Under the pieces are notes generated by a model. The model saw nothing but the letters and a program-made list of their open reading frames with translations, ran no database searches and was not told where the DNA came from. Of a DNA stretch of 64,000 nucleotides, positions 47,611 to 58,494 are shown one piece after another. Position 1 is the stretch's first letter, and every line of letters starts with the position of its first letter. Source of the DNA: Macrostomum hystrix (taxonomy: Eukaryota; Platyhelminthes; Macrostomidae); assembly GCA_950097015.1 (NCBI GenBank), contig CATNEN010000033.1:4035501-4099500 (forward strand), written 5' to 3'. The translations under genes were made by a program, and so were the position numbers.

Positions 47611-48165
47611 AGGCCCCGGTTCTCAGCCCTTCTCAGCTGTCAGGTCCCAACATATCAAAACCGCACCGAATGAATTAACTGAAACAATCAGCTGATAATA
47701 CCCAAAAGCAGAGGCGGAATTTTCCAGACAAATCAAACGGTAAACTTACTTCACACTCCGTGTCAAGGAAAGCAAGCCTCAAGGACAGACAGTGTTTTAG
47801 GTGCGCAAGCGTCAATGAGGATCATGAAACGCAAGGATCATAAATAGATGATTTATCAAATACTCATCAAAGCGGTAAAACAAAACAGTTCAACAAACGC
47901 AAACAGTGAAAACAATATTAAACATCTCAGAAAGCACCATGGCACACCCGGACTGCACAATACTGACATACATATAGACGAAATGTAAACTGCTGCAAGA
48001 ATAGACAAGCACCATCGATTGTGAACAGCTTATTTAGTCAGACAATCATAATATAAGTAGAAAGTAACGCAAAAGTAACGCGAAGTGGCTTCGCGTGTTG
48101 CAACCGCAACGACCGTCAGCCAGACATATTTAACAGTTTTAAACGTATATCCTAATACAAAAGCG
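47611..48165. other. Spacer, nothing recognised
   Basis: AT-rich sequence between the 20-bp array and the 43-bp promoter-like repeat. Confidence 0.5.
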
Positions 48166-48167
48166 TT

Positions 48168-48348
48168 CGGCCGACAAAATTTGATTGGCTGGGGGTCAGT
48201 CACGTGCATTCAGTCCACAAAATTTGATTGGCTGGGGGTCAGTGACGTGCATCCGGTCCACGAAATTTGATTGGCTGGGGGTCAGTCACGTGCATCCGGT
48301 CCACGAAATTTGATTGGCTGGGGGTCAGTGACGTGCATTCGGCCAACG
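48168..48348 (+). promoter_or_regulatory. 43-bp tandem module with CCAAT box and E-box/CRE sites
   Basis: Four tandem 43-bp copies. Each contains TTTGATTGGCTGGGGGTCAG, which holds an inverted CCAAT box (ATTGG, the NF-Y core), followed 10 bp later by either TCACGTGC (an E-box, copies 1 and 3) or TGACGTGC (a CRE-like half site, copies 2 and 4). Copies alternate strictly. It lies about 120-300 bp upstream of a tentative plus-strand gene and about 1.1 kb upstream of minus-strand TDP-43. Confidence 0.6.
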
Positions 48349-48466
48349 AAGTTGTCTACCTAACTCCCGTTGCCTATTTTGTACCTATCGCATAGAGCAT
48401 TATCTTTTAGGCAATATCGAACATTCAACTCGTATTTACTCGTATTTACTCGTATTTCAATCGCAA

Positions 48467-48762
48467 ATGTTGCTAGGCAGCGGAATCTTCGGCAGTCAAA
48501 AAACCGAATCGAGCACGCAACAGCCCACTCAAAATGTACAGTTTCTTTCACAGAAGTGTAAGGACATCGATCATCTTGTAGCAGCAGAAGTCAGTGCTTG
48601 AGTCCACAGAGAAAAAGCGACAGAAGAGAACCAGCTTCACAGGCCTGTAGTCATATGCTCAGCAGCAGGTTTATTTTAACATACTTTTTCTGGCAGAATC
48701 ACTCAGACCAGACTCTAAACCTGAAGTATCTAATGGAATCTACAGAAAAGTTATTGAAATAA
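48467..48762 (+). CDS. Tentative small two-exon gene, 62 residues
   Basis: Not recognised. Exon 48467-48589 (MLLGSGIFGSQKTESS, then NVQFLSQKCKDIDHLVAAE) ends at a GTCAGT donor in phase 0. A 107-bp intron ending TTTTTCTGGCAG leads to exon 48697-48762 (NHSDQTLNLKYLMESTEKLL and a final K, then stop). The second half looks like a short amphipathic helix. AATAAA overlaps the stop codon region (48758-48763). A good acceptor, ATTATCTTTTAG, lies 48 bases before the ATG. The promoter-like 43-bp array is directly upstream. Evidence is only splice logic and open frame. Confidence 0.35.
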
Positions 48763-49468
48763 ACAAATATTCCTAGAGATACCTAGCTGTGCGGAAGACG
48801 AATCGACGATCTGAACAGTGTTGCTGCTGCTTCGATCGATCATTGTTGCGCTCAGGTGCACAGCACCGCAGTTAGGCTGGGTGAATCTGAAATCACAGAG
48901 AAAGTTTTTGGGAATTTTAGGGAAAGTCCGAATCGACAATTAACAATAGAAGCACATTTTTTCTGTATCTGCTTAAATATTCAACCAATCGCTATGGAAA
49001 TCCAGAACACGTGCAAAAACATTTGCCGCTCTATCAGTTGAGACAGCTTCCAGAATCACAAAACATCGTCGGCGTGTCTGGATTGATTAAATTCTTACTT
49101 TGAACCAATATAGTTGCTTCTAAAGTTAGTTCATCGTAAAGGGCGGGAGCTATTGTGAAGTATTTGAATTATCCACCCGTGGTCTTTCTACTGTTAAGTG
49201 GCTAACAATTGGGATAGGAATGTGTAACGCTCCCTCAAAATGACATGATTTCCCTGATCGGTCAGACAAAAGCTTTCGCGCTGCTGAGGGGGGCATAAAA
49301 ATGCTAGTCGTATACACTTAAATATTATTACTAAGTAGTTTACAATAATAACGCATTTTGTTCATGTGAGTACTTTTATGGGGGGGACGAAACTACTAAA
49401 ATACTAAATTAAATAACAAATGATACGCTGCGTTAAAAAATCTAACGCCAGCAAGATTAGAATAGACC
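48763..49468. other. Spacer, nothing recognised
   Basis: AT-rich, no exon chain or repeat seen. Confidence 0.5.
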
Positions 49469-49474
49469 TTTATT
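49469..49474 (-). terminator. Poly(A) signal of UBL5
   Basis: TTTATT on the plus strand, AATAAA for the minus-strand transcript, about 140 bp after the UBL5 stop codon. Confidence 0.6.
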
Positions 49475-49615
49475 TTGTTATTAGGCTTACAGAGAAACAA
49501 GAAGTCGTTCCTGATTAATTGTACATAATAAACACAATTTCTAGCATCAAACAGTAGGCAAAAATTACAGAACGCGATTAACTCGCGACAAGAAAGCCTT
49601 TGAGTACACTGTCAT

Positions 49616-49837
49616 TCACTGGTAGTAGAGCTCCAAGTTCATGCCGTCGTGGATTTCATAGTCCTCCAGGGTGATGTGATCCTTGAAGATGGTGTACCAT
49701 TTTTTCAGCACAATCTTGTCCCACTTGGTGCCAGTCTGGGCGGCGATCAGTTTCTTTAGATCGCCGATTGTGTCGCTGGGGTTGCATTTGATGCGCACCT
49801 TCTTGCCGAGCCGGTCGTTAACCGTGATCTCTATCAT
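49616..49837 (-). CDS. UBL5: Ubiquitin-like protein 5 (Hub1)
   Basis: Small beta-grasp protein that binds spliceosomal partners without forming classical conjugates. A single exon encodes 73 residues, the exact family length, starting [19 protein letters not shown] and including [33 protein letters not shown], and ending GMNLELYYQ. The C-terminal double tyrosine replaces the di-glycine of ubiquitin, as in all UBL5/Hub1 proteins. The start at 49837 is set by the family; the upstream in-frame ATG at 49855 overlaps an acceptor (GCTTTCAG, ending eight bases before the ATG) and is probably not translated. It is among the most conserved proteins in the window. Confidence 0.96.
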   Translation of the reverse strand: MIEITVNDRLGKKVRIKCNPSDTIGDLKKLIAAQTGTKWDKIVLKKWYTIFKDHITLEDYEIHDGMNLELYYQ

Positions 49838-49844
49838 GGCCGAA

Positions 49845-49856
49845 GCTGAAAGCATT
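49845..49856 (-). promoter_or_regulatory. Putative splice acceptor before the UBL5 start
   Basis: ATGCTTTCAG on the minus strand ends eight bases before the ATG, compatible with trans-splicing or a 5'UTR intron. Confidence 0.45.
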
Positions 49857-50100
49857 AATTAGAAATTATTTCAGCACTGCACATTGGCGACAAAATTCAC
49901 TGTTTTAATAAAACCAATAAAAACTTGATAAACAGATCAGCAAAAAATTAAAAAATGTATGTTGTTCTTAACTTCGACTTCACTAAGTACTAACTTAAAC
50001 ACTATTATAGCACGCTTTCGAACCAGAGTTTAATCTGAGTAAAGCATTTAAATATGAACAAAGGACACCACTGTGGTGAACTGCAACAACAGTCATTCCG

Positions 50101-51995
50101 TCAGTTGCCTAGTGTGTGGCCGTCCAAAAACTGGGCAGCCAGCCCGGCAGCCGCATCCACTGGCACCGACGCTTCGTCGTCGGCGGCCAAGCTGCACTGG
50201 AAACCGTAATCGGAGAATCGACGAACTGCCGCCAGGCGAAGGACGGCATTTCGTCTGAGAGCAGAGCCGGCCAGACTAATCCGGTCGACCCCTGCCTGCT
50301 GAAGAGCCGATGGCGGGCACAAGCGCAGCAGGTTGTCAATTAGGCCCAAGCACAGGGAGCGATAAACTCTGCCCAAGCTGCGGCAGGTGCCAGTGCGCAG
50401 GCCTGACACCATGCCGCCCTTGGCGCCACCGCTGCTTCCGTCGCGTTCATCTAGCAGCGTTGGAAAGATCACTGGATCCGGATTGGAGGCTGATGAAGGA
50501 TCAGCTGGAAAGCGGTTTAATGTTAACGGAGGAGTTAACAAGAGTGCAGCTATGAAGTACTCAGACTGCCACTTAGAGAATTGGAGAGCAGTGAGATACA
50601 TAGGGGACCTCCGCTCACCCTCATCAGCCAGAGCCTGCAGCCGCTGCCAGATGGTTTCCGTGGGACACCTCACGCCAGTCAGCTGTTCTTGCCAGTCGGT
50701 CAAAGTGCACATGAATTCGGCTAGAACATTGCCGCCGTTGAGACTAGCGGCTAATAGCACGTAGCGATCAGGTGAAAAGAATGGGAAGCAATCCAAGCCC
50801 GGGTGACTGGCCAGGGCCGGCTGCGGCGGCGGCTCGCGAGTTAAAAATCCTAACTGGGCGCTGGTGCCGAAGTTAAGGAAGGCGCGAGAGTTGAAGTCTG
50901 GACTACGCGCGTCGCGTGCAGCAGCGTGGCGATGGGCGGGAACAAGCGGTGCGTACACCGAATAAACGACGCATTGCAGATCGCCAAGCGGCAGTCTGAT
51001 GCGACAGACTGGTGACAAACATCGCAGCCAATCGGGGCCAGTCGACGAGGCCAGCTGGCCAAGCACGGCGCCAACTGGTGCAATCTCCGGCAGTCTGGGC
51101 TTCAACGGAAGTAGCCCGGCTGAAGTCAAATTGCCGACGTCCCAGCGACTGGTGGCCAAATCAAAGTAGCCCCAGCTGGCAGCCAGCTGTGCTGACATTC
51201 GCACTGGAAGGCCACAGCCAGTCAGCACGGCGGCCAGCCAGTCCATGGCGGTGCCGCAGGCATCCCAGGTACTGAGCCGCAGCCGTTCAGGCTGATGACG
51301 CTGGTACCACAACAGCGTGGCCAAGCCAAAGCCCGTCTGGGATTAAGAGTTCAGCATCGCTTGTCAAGTACTAAGTAGAAGGATGTTGGAGAAAATACCT
51401 CATCGATCATCGAACTACCTCACCGAACTGATACGGCTAATGAGATAGCATTCATTCATTAAAAAATTCATTTATATATGCATGCAGGTGATTCTATCTC
51501 TTGCTTATGTTAGAATGATAATAAGCTTTTTCCAATTTTCATATGCCAATAAATTACATGGTACCTGTAATTATAATAAGCTGCTACCTTTGGAGACACA
51601 ACATGCGCCACAGCCGGCTTTGGAAGTGAGGCGAGAAACTCGGTGGTACACCGGCCATCTTGCCACGTGACCAGCTCAGAGCAGCAACTCAGCGGTTTAT
51701 CCTGTTGCCACATGGCGATGCCATGCATCTGGCCGCACAGTAGAATGTCCGACACTCGGCCCAGAGTGGCAACTCCATGGACAGACTGAGCTCTAGATAC
51801 CAGACTAGCAAATGTGTCTAGAATTGCATGCAGCGACATTTCTGAATGCGCTGCTGGCAGCACTGAGCCAGGCACTTCTATATTGCAGCTGTCAGAAAAC
51901 ATTATCTGCCTACTTGATGACTGAACCAATAGCAATTTTATAGCTGTGGTCCCAATATCAGCACAGAGCACTATTGCACAGTCACTGTTCTGCAT
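50101..51995 (-). CDS. SHPK: Sedoheptulokinase (FGGY carbohydrate kinase)
   Basis: Phosphorylates sedoheptulose to sedoheptulose 7-phosphate, feeding the non-oxidative pentose phosphate pathway. Two exons, 51995-51588 and 51336-50101, join in phase 0 to give 547 residues; human SHPK has 478, so loops are expanded. The N-terminal ATP phosphate-binding motif ADIGTT is at 12-17. Family-specific blocks follow: LLCGQMHGIAMW, LVTWQDGRCTTEFLASLPKP, TGFGLATLLWYQ, DACGTAMDWLAAVLTG, AASWGYFD, PLGDLQCVVYSVY and AASLNGGNVLAEF. Near the C-terminus, GVDRISLAGSALRRN matches the adenosine-binding motif. The 251-bp intron has no minisatellite. An AACAG acceptor lies nine bases before the ATG. Confidence 0.93.
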
Positions 51996-54649
51996 GTCCA
52001 GTTTCTGTTAGATTTAACACCTTAAATTACTGAAAGAAACAACTGCATTGCATGAAAAACTAAGAATGTTTAACAACAAGCTTCACATAAGGATCTGAGA
52101 AATAGTATAGAGCTTTTGTATTCAAGAATACTTTCATTTTCAAGGCCGCCTTTTGGCTATAGTAAAAACCAATGCATTAGACATAGTTAACCTAAGCAGT
52201 AGGTTGAGTCAAATCCATCTCATTTTATTACTTTATATATAGCTATTATATAGTTATTTATATAAATATATACATATCAAGGGTCTCTATAAAATGTATG
52301 ACTAGTCAAGTATCTTTGGTCACTTAGTTATCATATATAGAAAATATAATTCAGAAACATTCTTTATTAAAAACAGTGCTTACTGATTGAATATAATATA
52401 TAATCATAAAGGTGTGTTATGGTTCATTCTATCAATACTTCTTGCTCTGAGCAATAATACGATCAAATATTTTTTGCTTTGCTAAGTAGGACACTACCTG
52501 AAAAAAATATAATAAATGTTTCTAGAACATCAGTGGCATATCTTTGGAGAAAAAGCCATGCCAAATTTACTTTTACATTTTACATTGTCACTCATTATAA
52601 CTTTATATTTATATACATGATACATTGATTCAGGCAGCATCTTATTATTGTTTTAAAAAAAGGCACATTAATATTGAAATATAGACACGACATTACAAGA
52701 CATCATATATGGCTCATTCATAATAATCCCAGAAAACTTGGGCCATCAGTTTTTGCCAAGGTGAGGGAGTGAGTGGCAGAATGGTCTAACAATTAGTCAC
52801 ATTGGTCACATTAGCAGTAGCTCATACTGAGACTGATGGTAATGAAATTATTAATACTGAAGATTCAGTCTTAGAGTCAGACTTACTTGATGTTGACAAT
52901 GAGAGCCATTCAAAATCACAAAAGGAAGTCATTAAAATAAGTTGAAGTCCAATACCAAGATTACCTAGATCAAGAGCAAAAGCAAGTCCAAGAGGTAGCA
53001 GAACTGCCAAGTTCATAAATGATAATTATATTAATAGGACAGAGATTATTGTCGTTAGTTATAGAAACTGTTAGCTATAGTTAGCTATAGAAACTGTTCA
53101 CCTCACAATTTTAGGCAAAAGTAATGTGCAGCGCACTGAGACATTCATGTGTGCTTAACTTGCCATGAAAGTGGCATATTGCCACTTTAAGGATATTACA
53201 GTCTGTAATAGCAACAAGTTCACAAAAACACAAGTGTAACAGAGCCTCTTTGTGTCTCAATGGCTAAAATTGAGAAATAAAATTATATCCAATTAAAATA
53301 TTGTATTCTGAAAAACTTTACACTTGTAAGGCATATAAAAAAACCAGAAAAACAAAGTTTAATTCTAGTAAAGCCTAGTCTCCTAGCTCTCTTGAACCCT
53401 AGTATAGCTAGCTAAGTGGAAGCATTGATACAAAACTATTTTATAATAATAAAATTGCTTAAGTTAACTGTTTTAAATACATAAGTGGTCAGTGTAGTGA
53501 ATGTAATAAATGCTTTCTTTCAAGGGCAAAAGAGAAGAAACCACAAGTTACAAAATACAAGTTGTTGGCAATAGCTTAGCACTTTTAAAATTATATTATC
53601 AAGAATTCATAATTAAAAATAATCCATAAAAGTAATAAAAAAACTTTTTTTGAAATATTTAATATAATATATAATATTAAAAGAAACTGCATTTTACATT
53701 TCTAAAACAAAAACATTCTCTTCTGCCTTTGTTTCTCATTATATATATGCATAAAATTAGTATATTGGTCTGGCCATGCCCATAGTCAGTTTTTTAAATA
53801 GAAATATTGGTATAGCCATAGTCTACTTCATTTTTATATTATTGGCAAATTGGCATAGTTTCTTTTGAATTTAGATTTAATTTCTACTACAAACAAATTG
53901 CAAAATGCATTGTAGATTATAGTTAGGGCCTAGCCAGTTTAAAATAATTTAATCATTTTTTAATAAAATATTCAACTATTCTGTTATTTGAGGAACCATT
54001 TTTTAGAAATGTAATTTAATGATTTATTGAACATAAACATATTCCAAGTCCTAGTTATTATCTTCATTCTTTATCTCTACTCTATAGTTAAAAAGTATAG
54101 GCCTATTTACACAACTAAATGGTAACCACCATTCTGCTAGAAAGCTACAGTTTTATGTTCCATATTCAAACATGCTCTATGCTATAGGATACATGTAATA
54201 TTAACTAGGCCTATTACAAAGGCAAAACACTTTAAAAAAGAGACTTATAAAAATAGGTTCTCTTGCAAAAAGTAGGGGCCTAAAAGATAAAATTTTGTGG
54301 ACACATGTCAGGTGCATTTCTTGAAATTCTAGTTGGCACTTGGCACAGCACACAATGGCAATTAAGTGGCATAGCTTGGCATGGTGTGGGGCAACAGTCC
54401 AATGCTTTTTCCTACAGGGATGCACAGGCCCAAAACTGTTGTTTGCTTGGTGAGTATTTGAGCCAAATTTTTCAAGTTCCTGGAATCCTTGTTATGTCCA
54501 TGAACTTCCAGTGTGCAAAAATTACATAAGGCATTCTTATAAAATCACTCATTAGATCTATGGATTCTTGGCAGAATAAGAAACAAAAATCATAAACCGA
54601 TTTGCATGGATTTTTTGGCCAAAATCTGCAACAATGAACGATGAGATTT
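51996..54649. other. AT-rich spacer, no gene seen
   Basis: 2.65 kb with very low GC. I find no exon with conserved content, no array and no RNA gene. It would contain the SHPK promoter at its left end. Confidence 0.55.
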
Positions 54650-54656
54650 ACAAGTT

Positions 54657-54992
54657 CAGCGGCAAACTCCTAGTTTGCTGTATTAAATTATTTTACAACG
54701 TATCTTCACATTTCAGCCTAACTGGTGACTCTACTATGGCTGGGCGACCTATGGCACCCACGACAATTGTACCCGATGCCAATTTAAGGCCTGCTGACGA
54801 ACTATGCAACCTGGATGACGGATGTCACCATGCGCGAGCTGGTGCTGATGACACGGCGGCGGCCATGCGCTGGTTGGCCACATATATGGGCTGCTTCGAA
54901 ACTTCCATTTTAACTTCCACGGGCGCCATTTTAACTTTAAAAAGGTTTTAAGTGTAAAAATAATTTAACGCAGCAAACTAGGAGTTTACCCC
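54657..54992. mobile_element. MITE-like element with GC-rich core
   Basis: Inverted ends: GGCAAACTCCTAGTTTGCTG on the left and CAGCAAACTAGGAGTTTACC on the right, extending inward through a shared TTAAATTATT segment for about 32 bp. Flanked by the direct repeat ACAAGTT (54650-54656 and 54993-54999). The 7-8 bp duplication and CAG-type tip suggest a hAT-like non-autonomous element. The core from about 54740 to 54910 is GC-rich, unlike the surrounding AT-rich DNA. No transposase is encoded. Confidence 0.75.
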
Positions 54993-54999
54993 ACAAGTT

Positions 55000-56549
55000 A
55001 GTGTCCACATAAAAGGTTAATTCGTTGTTTGGTTAATTAAAAATGTCTTTGTTTTTACGTTTGAAAAGTGTACTTAGTACAACAAGTAATAGAGAAAAAT
55101 GTTAAGTAATTATCTTACTCAAAAAGTGGTTGATTATTTTCAAATTTTTTAAAATAATAAAAGTACAAATATATTTATTTGTTCTAGGTCTGATTCTTAG
55201 ACTTTTTGTCGTTGCTGAAGCTATCTGTAATGAGTGAACTTATGACCAGCAATTACATGAGCTGAATGAATCATTACCCACATCGTAGTGGTATTTTTAG
55301 GAAAAGTTTCTTTTTGACTACTTCCTGAGCATATCTACTTTAAACGGTGCTTTTATAGTAACACATTGTATAACCGATTCTAATGTACAAAGCAAAATTA
55401 AAGACACTAGCTAAATGACTCGTATTTATCTTCAGTCTGTCGCCAATGTGTCGGCTAAATTTTGATTAGAAAACTAGAAAGTGTTACAGGTCAAAATAAA
55501 GTAGGCAAAAACATGTAAAAAGTTAAGGTATTAGTTTTGAAATTTTCTATTAGAGTTCATGCGACCCTAAAACCTAGAACTAAAAAGGCTGACCCTGCTA
55601 ATTTCAAAGGAAATCTTCAAATGTGAAAACGCAAAATGCAATATTACCCGTTGATCGAACATACCCTATCTGCAATACACGTGAAAAAAGAAAGTCGAGT
55701 ATAAACATTGATTGTGTCATTGATTTACCAATCAACAATGCAACGGAAGCCAGGCACGAAGTATTAAGACTTATTATGTTATATTAATATATTTATACCC
55801 ATATAAATCTGCACTGTAGCAACTTATTGCACTATTGCAACTCAAAACAATAAGGAACAAATTTCTTTTTTTTGCAAGCCTAAAATCACAACCTGTGGAT
55901 TACTAATAAGATGTATTTAAAAAAGGATAAGACAGTCAGTTTACAGTTGCACACGGATGTGCGTACCCAATTTGAAGAAATGGAGGCAGGTTAAGTAACG
56001 AGCAAAAAAGAACAAATCGGCTAACGTTGTTATTGAATAACAATCATAACGCGAGGGTTATAGCTATATTACTAAGAACACGCACACGTGCAAGTATAGT
56101 GTAGCTGCTTTAGTTTCAATACATTTCCACGGGCATCGTAAAGGATAATGTTTAAACTCAAAGTATTAAACAAATTTACAGACTGAAAGTCACCCTACAC
56201 GTTGGTGGCAGGTTTGGTGATATGAATTATTAGACAACGGCCAGGATGTTTTTTATTGACAGCAACATTACACAATATAAGGGTGCGCGGACAAGCGAAA
56301 CTGGTAACCACAAGAAAATGAACAGCAAATTTTGGATGGACTGCTTCAGTGGATTCTGGGCAATCGAAAGAATGCGTCTTTAGGACTTAGGACAGCACAG
56401 AAATGCAAAACAAACATCTTCTAGTAGAAGTCCAAAGCGAAATGTTAGAGACAAAAAAGAATGATTGGAAAACAGAAACGAAAACAAGAAACGAAATTGA
56501 CAAATGTTAGGTCGCACCGGCTCAGATATCTGAGCAGTTGTAGGCAGTT
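55000..56549. other. AT-rich spacer, nothing recognised
   Basis: No gene, array or mobile element seen. Confidence 0.5.
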
Positions 56550-56550
56550 T

Positions 56551-56556
56551 TTTATT
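56551..56556 (-). terminator. Poly(A) signal of the PAIP1-like gene
   Basis: TTTATT on the plus strand; AATAAA for the minus-strand transcript, 114 bp after the stop codon. Confidence 0.55.
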
Positions 56557-56669
56557 ACCAACAATGAGTCAATGCGGTTAGTCGAAACACTCCTCTAGTG
56601 AAAATCAAGAGCTTGTGTTATGGATATATCCCCTCACATGCACAACCAAACCTACTGCAGAGTCAAGCC

Positions 56670-58494
56670 TCAGAGCTGGCCGGAGTCACGCAGGAACTGC
56701 TCATAGTCAGCGTACATGTCGTCTGTCATGCTCTGCGATGTGTTCGAGACGCTGGCCACGGCGGCGAAGCCGGGCGGTGGCCGGCCCCAGCCGGAGGCGC
56801 GCAGCTCCAACAGCCGGATGATGTCGGTGGCCAGGCCGACGTCGCCGACGCGGCAGTGGGCGACAGCCTGGCGCAGTCGTTCGTAGACCTCCTCCAGCTG
56901 CTGGGCGGGCGTCGCTGAAGCGTCCTCGCCGCCGTTGATAGCGGCGCCGGCGGCTGCGGGTGACGAGCAATCGGCGTCCAGGAGCTCGCCGACATTGAGC
57001 AGGGCCGAGTGGACGGCGCGAAAAGCGGCCGGACAGCCGGACAGGCCGACGAGCTGGCAGAGTAGCTGCACAGCGGCCTTGGTTGGAGATTGGTTTAAAA
57101 TCGAATATCATAATTCAAGTTTTGGTACAAAGCATGCTGATTCAATCAGTTCTATAAATTCTCACTCTGCAAACTGCCGGCTGCCGGCTGCCGGCCGGAG
57201 AGCTGGGATTAGGCAGGCAGGTATAGAGCAGGCAGAACAGCAGCGCATAGTTCGCCTGCTCCTCTGTGGCTGATTTCTGCGCTGCCAACTGCCGACGAAG
57301 TCTATCGTTCTCCGTTGAGCAGTGTCGCATGAGGGCAGTGAAGACCGGATAGTGGACGGATAGCGAGTTACCTTGATCCACCAGGTTCGGACTCTCCTGT
57401 TATTCAGTTGGCGATTTTTTAGTGTTTTATAAAAAAATACCTCTTAGCTATAAGCGCTATCTGTAACACCTATCGGGTCACCTGACCTTTCATTCGTCAG
57501 ATAAACTCGAATAATCTCAGATTTTATTTTCTTCGGTCACCTAGTCTCTGATTCCTTCGGTCACCTGGTCTCTGATTCCTTCGGTCACCTGGTCTCTGAT
57601 TCCTTCGGTCACCTAGTCTCTGATTCCTTCGGTCACCTGGTCTCTGATTCCTTCGGTCATCTGGTCTCTGATTCCTTAGGTCACCTGGTCTCTGACTCCT
57701 TCGGTCACCTGGTCTCTGATTCCTTCGGTCACCTGGTCTCTGACTCCTTCGGTCACCTGGTCTCTGACTCCTTCGGTCACCTGGTCTCTGATTCCTTCGG
57801 TCACCTGGTCTCTGACTCCTTCGGTCACCTGGTCTCTGACTCCTTCGGTCACCTGGTCTCTGATTCCTTCGGTCACCTGGTCTATGATTCCTTCGGTCAC
57901 CTGGTCTATGATTCCTTCGGTCACCTGGTCTCTGATTCCTTCGGTCACCTGGTCTCTGATTGCCCCATTTCAAGCAACTAATCTCACCTTCTCCGACACC
58001 TTGAAGCTAAGGGCCAGGTGAGCCAACAGGCCGGCGGCCGGCTCGCAAAGGACCAGTTCGGCGGACCCCAGTTGAATTAGCGATCGAACCAGTTGGTCCA
58101 AATCGTCGCGAGTTCGCGCCCACCTGCGCAGCGTGGCGAGACCGGACCCCATGCTGGACTGGGCCTGCTCCCTGTCTAGGGCGGACCGCAGATTTCCAAG
58201 CAGCTGCGAAGCCATCTGAGCCGCGGCACTGTCCCCGGACGGTGTAGCCGACGTTGACGACGATGCAGACGGCGCAGAGGGAGTGGGAACGAAGTCGGCT
58301 ACATTGACATTCCACTCGTGGGCGGCTACGTCGGGCATGACGCTGGCGGAGCCGCCGGCGCCAAGAATGGGCCGGCCAACGCTAGATTGCGACTCCTTTG
58401 CCGCGGCGTTGGCGTCGCTAAGGAAATGTCTACCATGCTGCTGCTGCTGCTGTTCCTGACTGCCTGTGGTGACCTGCTTTTGCTGCTCACTCAT
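56670..58494 (-). CDS. PAIP1: PAIP1-like poly(A)-binding protein-interacting protein (MIF4G)
   Basis: PAIP1 resembles the middle of eIF4G, binds PABP and eIF4A and stimulates translation. Three exons, 58494-57988, 57396-57166 and 57077-56670, join in phase 0 to give 381 residues (human about 480). A PAM2-like PABP-binding motif, WNVNVADFVP, lies at 61-70 after a Gln-rich leader. The MIF4G region follows (MASQLLGNLRSALDREQ, FTALMRHCSTENDRLRRQL, EEQANYALLFCLLYTCLP, VQLLCQLVGLSG). The diagnostic end of the PAIP1 MIF4G is DIIRLLELRASGWGRPPPG, and a short acidic tail, DDMYADYEQFL, matches the second PABP contact. The start at 58494 is the first ATG giving the PAM2 domain; ATG at 58545 is in frame upstream. 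Intron 1 is mostly minisatellite. Confidence 0.85.
57525..57965 (+). repeat. Minisatellite, 24-bp unit, PAIP1-like intron 1
   Basis: About 18 copies of units containing CCTTCGGTCACCTGGTCTCT with GAT/GAC variants. The array begins about 22 bp from the exon 1 donor. The period of 24 keeps several frames open on the minus strand; these are not genes. Confidence 0.97.

Noticed and set aside
54634-54951. 105-codon plus-strand open frame
   Set aside because: It starts outside and runs through the MITE-like element, including its inverted repeat; no conserved domain is visible.
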